Below are positions 61,109-64,000 of a DNA stretch of 64,000 nt, in pieces; the first letter of the stretch is position 1; each line of letters opens with the position of its first letter. This DNA is from Kordiimonas gwangyangensis DSM 19435 = JCM 12864 (GTDB taxonomy: Bacteria; Pseudomonadota; Alphaproteobacteria; Sphingomonadales; Kordiimonadaceae): positions 222,716 to 286,715 of the forward strand of contig NZ_AQXF01000002.1 of NCBI RefSeq assembly GCF_000375545.1, given 5' to 3'. A model generated the notes under the pieces. That model searched no databases, was not told where the DNA came from, and saw nothing but the letters and a program-made list of their open reading frames with translations. Both the position numbers and the translations under genes were made by a program.

Positions 61109-61798
61109 TTAGCCTTTTCGCTCAAGCGGACGTGCCGGGTTGCCCACGACAACGGCACCAGCGGGCACGTCTTTTGTCACCACGGCACCCATGCCAACGA
61201 TGGCGCCTTTGCCAATACGTAGCGGCCTCTCAAGGCTGCCTTGTTTGAGCACGGCGCCTGTGCCGATATAAGCATGGTCTTCAATATGTACATTGCCATT
61301 GCAGCTGACGCGCGGGGCAAAGGTGACAAAGTCACCAATTACGCAGTCGTGGGCAACATAGGAATATATATTGGCGTGGAAGAAGCGGCCGATGCGAGCG
61401 TTGGACGTGACAACCGTGTTCGCGCAAAAGAGTGCTCCTTCACCGATGGTATTCGCGTCCAGAAAGTCGGCACTGTGTGATGCGAGGGACAGCGGTGCTG
61501 CGCCGCGGCTGATGCAGCGCTCGGCAATCGTCTCGCGCGCTTTTGAATCCGCGATGGCGATGTTGAAATAGCGTTTGCTGGCATCAAGGGCAAAAAAGGC
61601 CTCCTCAGAGACGACTGGATAGCCGTTGACCTGAGAGGCCTTTGGTTCTGTCTCGATGAAAACGAGTTTCAGCGCGTGGCCCGTGTCCTTAAACCTGCGC
61701 GCCAGGATTGGCATGACTTCCCGGGCGAAGCCGCCCGCGCCATAGATGCCAAGGACCGCTCCGTTTTCGATGTCGTTCGCTGCCAGAAATTGCCGCAT
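61109..61798 (-). CDS. Sugar O-acyltransferase, NeuD/PglD-like
   Basis: The 229-residue protein has a Rossmann-like N-terminal domain (GAVLGIYGAGGFAREVMPILARRF) and a left-handed beta-helix C-terminal domain (ENTIGEGALFCANTVVTSNARIGRFFHANIYSYVAHDCVIGDFVTFAPRVSCNGNVHIEDHAYIGTGAVLKQG shown in parts: GEGALFCANTVV, SYVAHDCVIGD, ERPLRIGKGAIVGMGAVVTKDVPAGAVVVGNPARPL in part). It acetylates an amino-sugar in surface glycan synthesis. Catalytic His lies in VAHDC. Confidence 0.85.
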   Translation of the reverse strand: MRQFLAANDIENGAVLGIYGAGGFAREVMPILARRFKDTGHALKLVFIETEPKASQVNGYPVVSEEAFFALDASKRYFNIAIADSKARETIAERCISRGAAPLSLASHSADFLDANTIGEGALFCANTVVTSNARIGRFFHANIYSYVAHDCVIGDFVTFAPRVSCNGNVHIEDHAYIGTGAVLKQGSLERPLRIGKGAIVGMGAVVTKDVPAGAVVVGNPARPLERKG

Positions 61799-61896
61799 GG
61801 GAATGCCCTGCCCCCTCGTTCATGTATCTCGGTTGATACATATAACAGGATCGGCAGGGCATGCCAGCCTTCGATATGAGCGAGGCCTTGCGCACG

Positions 61897-62559
61897 TTAT
61901 TCCACAACCGGCGACAGCGCGATCTCGACACGGCGGTTCTGCGCGCGACCGCTCGGCGTATCGTTTGATGCGATCGGGTACTGCTCACCAAAGCCGCGCA
62001 CAACAAGGCGTACTGGCTCAACACCCTTTGAGGTCAGCACACTGGCGACAGCCTCGGCACGGTTCTGCGAAAGCTGAAGGTTATAGCTGTCGGAGCCCGT
62101 ACTGTCGGTGTGACCCATCACATCCACATAGGTTTTTTCATATTCATCCAGCACGAGGGAGACCGAGTGCAGCACATCCATGAAGTCCGCCTTCACCACG
62201 CTGCTATCGGTATCGAAGGTAATATTGCCCGGCATATTGAGGATGATATTGTCCCCGTCACGTACCACTTGCACGCCTGTACCCTGAAGCTGCTGGCGCA
62301 ATTTTTTCTCTTGCTGGTCCATGTAGAACCCAACACCGCCACCCACAACGGTACCGATGCCGGCGCCAATCAGCGCTGCCTTACGCTTGTTGGACCCACC
62401 AACAATCACGCCGCCCACGGCACCCGCGGCTGCGCCGATTGCGGCACCGATTGCGGTGTTGGATACCTTTTTCTCACCCGTATAGGGGTCGGTCGTACAA
62501 GCCTGTACAATAAAGACACTGCCCAGCAGAAGGCTGATGGTTTTCATGTTCCTGTGCAT
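61897..62559 (-). CDS. OmpA-family lipoprotein, YiaD-like
   Basis: The 220-residue protein has a lipoprotein signal (LLGSVFIVQACTT), a Gly-zipper (AIGAAIGAAAGAVGGVIVGGS) and a C-terminal OmpA-like domain (VDVMGHTDSTGSDSYNLQLSQNRAEAVASVL) that binds peptidoglycan. ATG 62559 has GGAG upstream; an internal ATG at 62547 is also possible. It links the outer membrane to the wall. Confidence 0.88.
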   Translation of the reverse strand: MHRNMKTISLLLGSVFIVQACTTDPYTGEKKVSNTAIGAAIGAAAGAVGGVIVGGSNKRKAALIGAGIGTVVGGGVGFYMDQQEKKLRQQLQGTGVQVVRDGDNIILNMPGNITFDTDSSVVKADFMDVLHSVSLVLDEYEKTYVDVMGHTDSTGSDSYNLQLSQNRAEAVASVLTSKGVEPVRLVVRGFGEQYPIASNDTPSGRAQNRRVEIALSPVVE

Positions 62560-62680
62560 CTTGCGCTCCTCAGATCAACATTTTGTCGGATGCTAGCCTC
62601 ATCCTCATAAACATTCGGCCCTAAGAGAAATGCTGACGCGTAAAGAAGTGATAAATATGGCAAACGTCTCGCCAAATGCA

Positions 62681-62708
62681 AAAAGGCCGCCCCGGGGGAC
62701 GGCCTTTT
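62681..62708 (-). terminator. Terminator of rplM-rpsI
   Basis: AAAAGGCCG and CGGCCTTTT with inner G/C pairs form a stem just 3' of rpsI on the minus strand, with flanking A/T runs. Confidence 0.8.
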
Positions 62709-62771
62709 GATACTCTGAACAGAATATCGTGGTACTCGAAACTGATACTCGGAACAAAAACTCGTGTGCGC

Positions 62772-63248
62772 TTAACGCTTGGAGAACTGGAAGCTCCGGC
62801 GGGCTTTTGCCTTGCCGTACTTCTTACGTTCAACAACGCGGCTGTCGCGAGTAAGGAAGCCAGCAGCCTTGAGGGCGCCGCGCAGTTCCGGCTCAGCGAG
62901 CTGAAGCGCTTTGGAGATGCCGTGCTTTACCGCGCCAGCCTGGCCGGAAAGACCGCCGCCTTTTACGGTAGCGATAACATCATATTGGTTTTCGCGGCCA
63001 GCAACCTGGAAGGGCTGGTTCACGATGAGACGGAGCGTCGGACGTGCGAAGTACACTTCCTGGTCGCGGCCGTTTACGGTCACTTTACCGGAGCCCGGTT
63101 TAACCCATACGCGAGCAACAGCGTCTTTACGCTTGCCGGTTGCGTAGGAACGGCCCTGGTCGTCAACAACCGGCTTGCGCTCTTCGGTTGCGGCGAGAGC
63201 AGCGTCAGCTGCACCAGTGATTTCTTTGAGATCCTGAAGGTCGGCCAT
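62772..63248 (-). CDS. rpsI: Ribosomal protein S9
   Basis: The 158-residue protein has [68 protein letters not shown] and the end [24 protein letters not shown] with the C-terminal SKR that reaches the P-site tRNA. It has an N-terminal extension of about 25 residues, as in other alphaproteobacteria. It lies five bases after rplM. Confidence 0.97.
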   Translation of the reverse strand: MADLQDLKEITGAADAALAATEERKPVVDDQGRSYATGKRKDAVARVWVKPGSGKVTVNGRDQEVYFARPTLRLIVNQPFQVAGRENQYDVIATVKGGGLSGQAGAVKHGISKALQLAEPELRGALKAAGFLTRDSRVVERKKYGKAKARRSFQFSKR

Positions 63249-63253
63249 GTCGC

Positions 63254-63712
63254 TTACCTCTTATTCTTCGGGTTCATTGCGCCAACATCGAGAGCCTCGG
63301 GGTTTTGCGCAAGGTGCGGATGGTCGGTACCGGCATAGACGCGCAGGTTGCGCATTTGCTGGCGGCCCAGCGGGCCTTTCGGGATCATGCGCTCAACAGC
63401 TTTTTCGATCACACGCTCCGGGAAACGACCGGTGAGGATTTCACCAGCAGTTGCGGACTTGATACCACCAGGGTGGCCAGTGTGACGGTAGTAAACCTTG
63501 TCAGCAAGTTTCTTGCCGGTCAGCTTTACTTTTTCAGCGTTGATAACAATCACGTTGTCACCGCAATCCATGTGCGGGGTGTACGTGGGCTTGTGTTTCC
63601 CGCGAAGAACAACAGCAATGGCCTGTGCCAGACGACCGAGGACTACGTCCTGTGCGTCAACTACGAGCCATTTCTTCTCGATCTCCGAAGGTTTTGCGGA
63701 ATAAGTTTTCAT
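63254..63712 (-). CDS. rplM: Ribosomal protein L13
   Basis: ATG 63712 ([20 protein letters not shown]) is the true start by family alignment; the frame to 63829 has an unlikely leader. [59 protein letters not shown] is the core, and [31 protein letters not shown] the C-terminal signature (shown in fragments: [41 protein letters not shown]). It is transcribed with rpsI. Confidence 0.97.
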   Translation of the reverse strand: MKTYSAKPSEIEKKWLVVDAQDVVLGRLAQAIAVVLRGKHKPTYTPHMDCGDNVIVINAEKVKLTGKKLADKVYYRHTGHPGGIKSATAGEILTGRFPERVIEKAVERMIPKGPLGRQQMRNLRVYAGTDHPHLAQNPEALDVGAMNPKNKR

Positions 63713-63991
63713 CGCAATTTTTGCCTCGGTTACCGGAAATCCGGTGTTAAACTCAAACGCACACGAGCCCGAATACAGGGGATCGCTGCGCATTGGCCGG
63801 GAATATATGCATATTTTGAGCGCTGTCAAATGCTTTGTTTCAGGCTTTTCGCGAAATAATATAATAAAAACAACAGCTTGATAAAACGGTATATAAATAC
63901 CCCATCATTTTTGCCTGTTTTTGCCCCGCCTTGCCCACCTGCCTGCCTGCCCCATATCATGCCTAAAGCAAAAACTGGAGGACAAGACACC

Positions 63992-64000
63992 ATGAGCAAC
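63992..64000 (+). CDS. Start of a gene cut by the window end
   Basis: ATGAGCAAC (Met-Ser-Asn) follows a strong GGAGGA ribosome site nine bases upstream (63977-63982). Only three codons are visible, so no function can be given. Confidence 0.55.

Overview
The window comes from an alphaproteobacterium. Supporting this are the cell-wall/DNA cluster rlpA-like, dacC-like, tmk, holB, metG, tatD, the glnK-amtB pair behind a sigma-54 promoter, a TIGR02281-type retropepsin and a GTA-type 3TM holin. A Kordiimonadales-like host would fit but this is a guess. It has two parts: an accessory element at about 60-15,870 and ordinary chromosome from 15,891 to the end.

The element reads as a tailless, membrane-containing double-jelly-roll (PM2/corticovirus-like) prophage of about 15.8 kb. 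It has no terminase, portal, tail tube, tape measure or integrase. Almost everything is transcribed leftwards: SSB, two tiny zinc-finger proteins, a Rep_trans/RstA-like rolling-circle initiator, a zinc-ribbon protein, a HerA/FtsK-type packaging ATPase, a candidate major capsid protein, and many small single-TM proteins as expected for an internal-membrane virion. Three of these (38, 45 and 56 codons) are very short. Then come an Ala-rich membrane-anchored coiled-coil stalk, two paralogous spike proteins, an SleB-type muralytic enzyme and a 3TM holin. Nearly all start and stop codons overlap (TAATG, ATGA, GTGA), so the late operon is translationally coupled. A rightward HTH regulator with dyad operators sits at the right end. 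Another rightward gene of unknown function interrupts the early operon. At the left end two more AT-rich membrane genes (66-1747) look like cargo, possibly for defence or superinfection exclusion. A phased array of ACCGGT palindromes occupies the only non-coding gap of the structural operon. The right end abuts an AT-rich dif-like dyad.

From 15,891 to 26,942 lies host chromosome on the minus strand: an Atm1-type ABC exporter, a retropepsin, then a tightly overlapped operon MBL hydrolase/tatD/metG/holB/tmk/dacC/rlpA, a lytic transglycosylase and tRNA-Lys. From 27,108 to 35,865 are an S33 peptidase, tgt-queA (queuosine), a periplasmic cyclophilin, coaD, a LysE exporter, gyrA and tRNA-Ser. From 35,931 to 45,061 are a redoxin/2OG-oxygenase fusion, GST, glnK-amtB, a ferritin-like diiron protein, a DksA-type zinc finger, chorismate mutase, a TPR lipoprotein, a squalene/phytoene-synthase-like protein and a PuuD-like membrane protein.

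From 45,155 to the end are sodB, a PepSY protein with a TonB receptor (iron uptake), gamma-carbonic anhydrase, argC, motA, a redoxin and DsbD/ScsB pair, an M28 peptidase, several small metabolic or secreted proteins, a peptide-deformylase-like pseudoenzyme with a histidine-rich tail, a sugar O-acyltransferase, an OmpA-family lipoprotein, and rpsI-rplM. The window closes on the first codons of a further gene.
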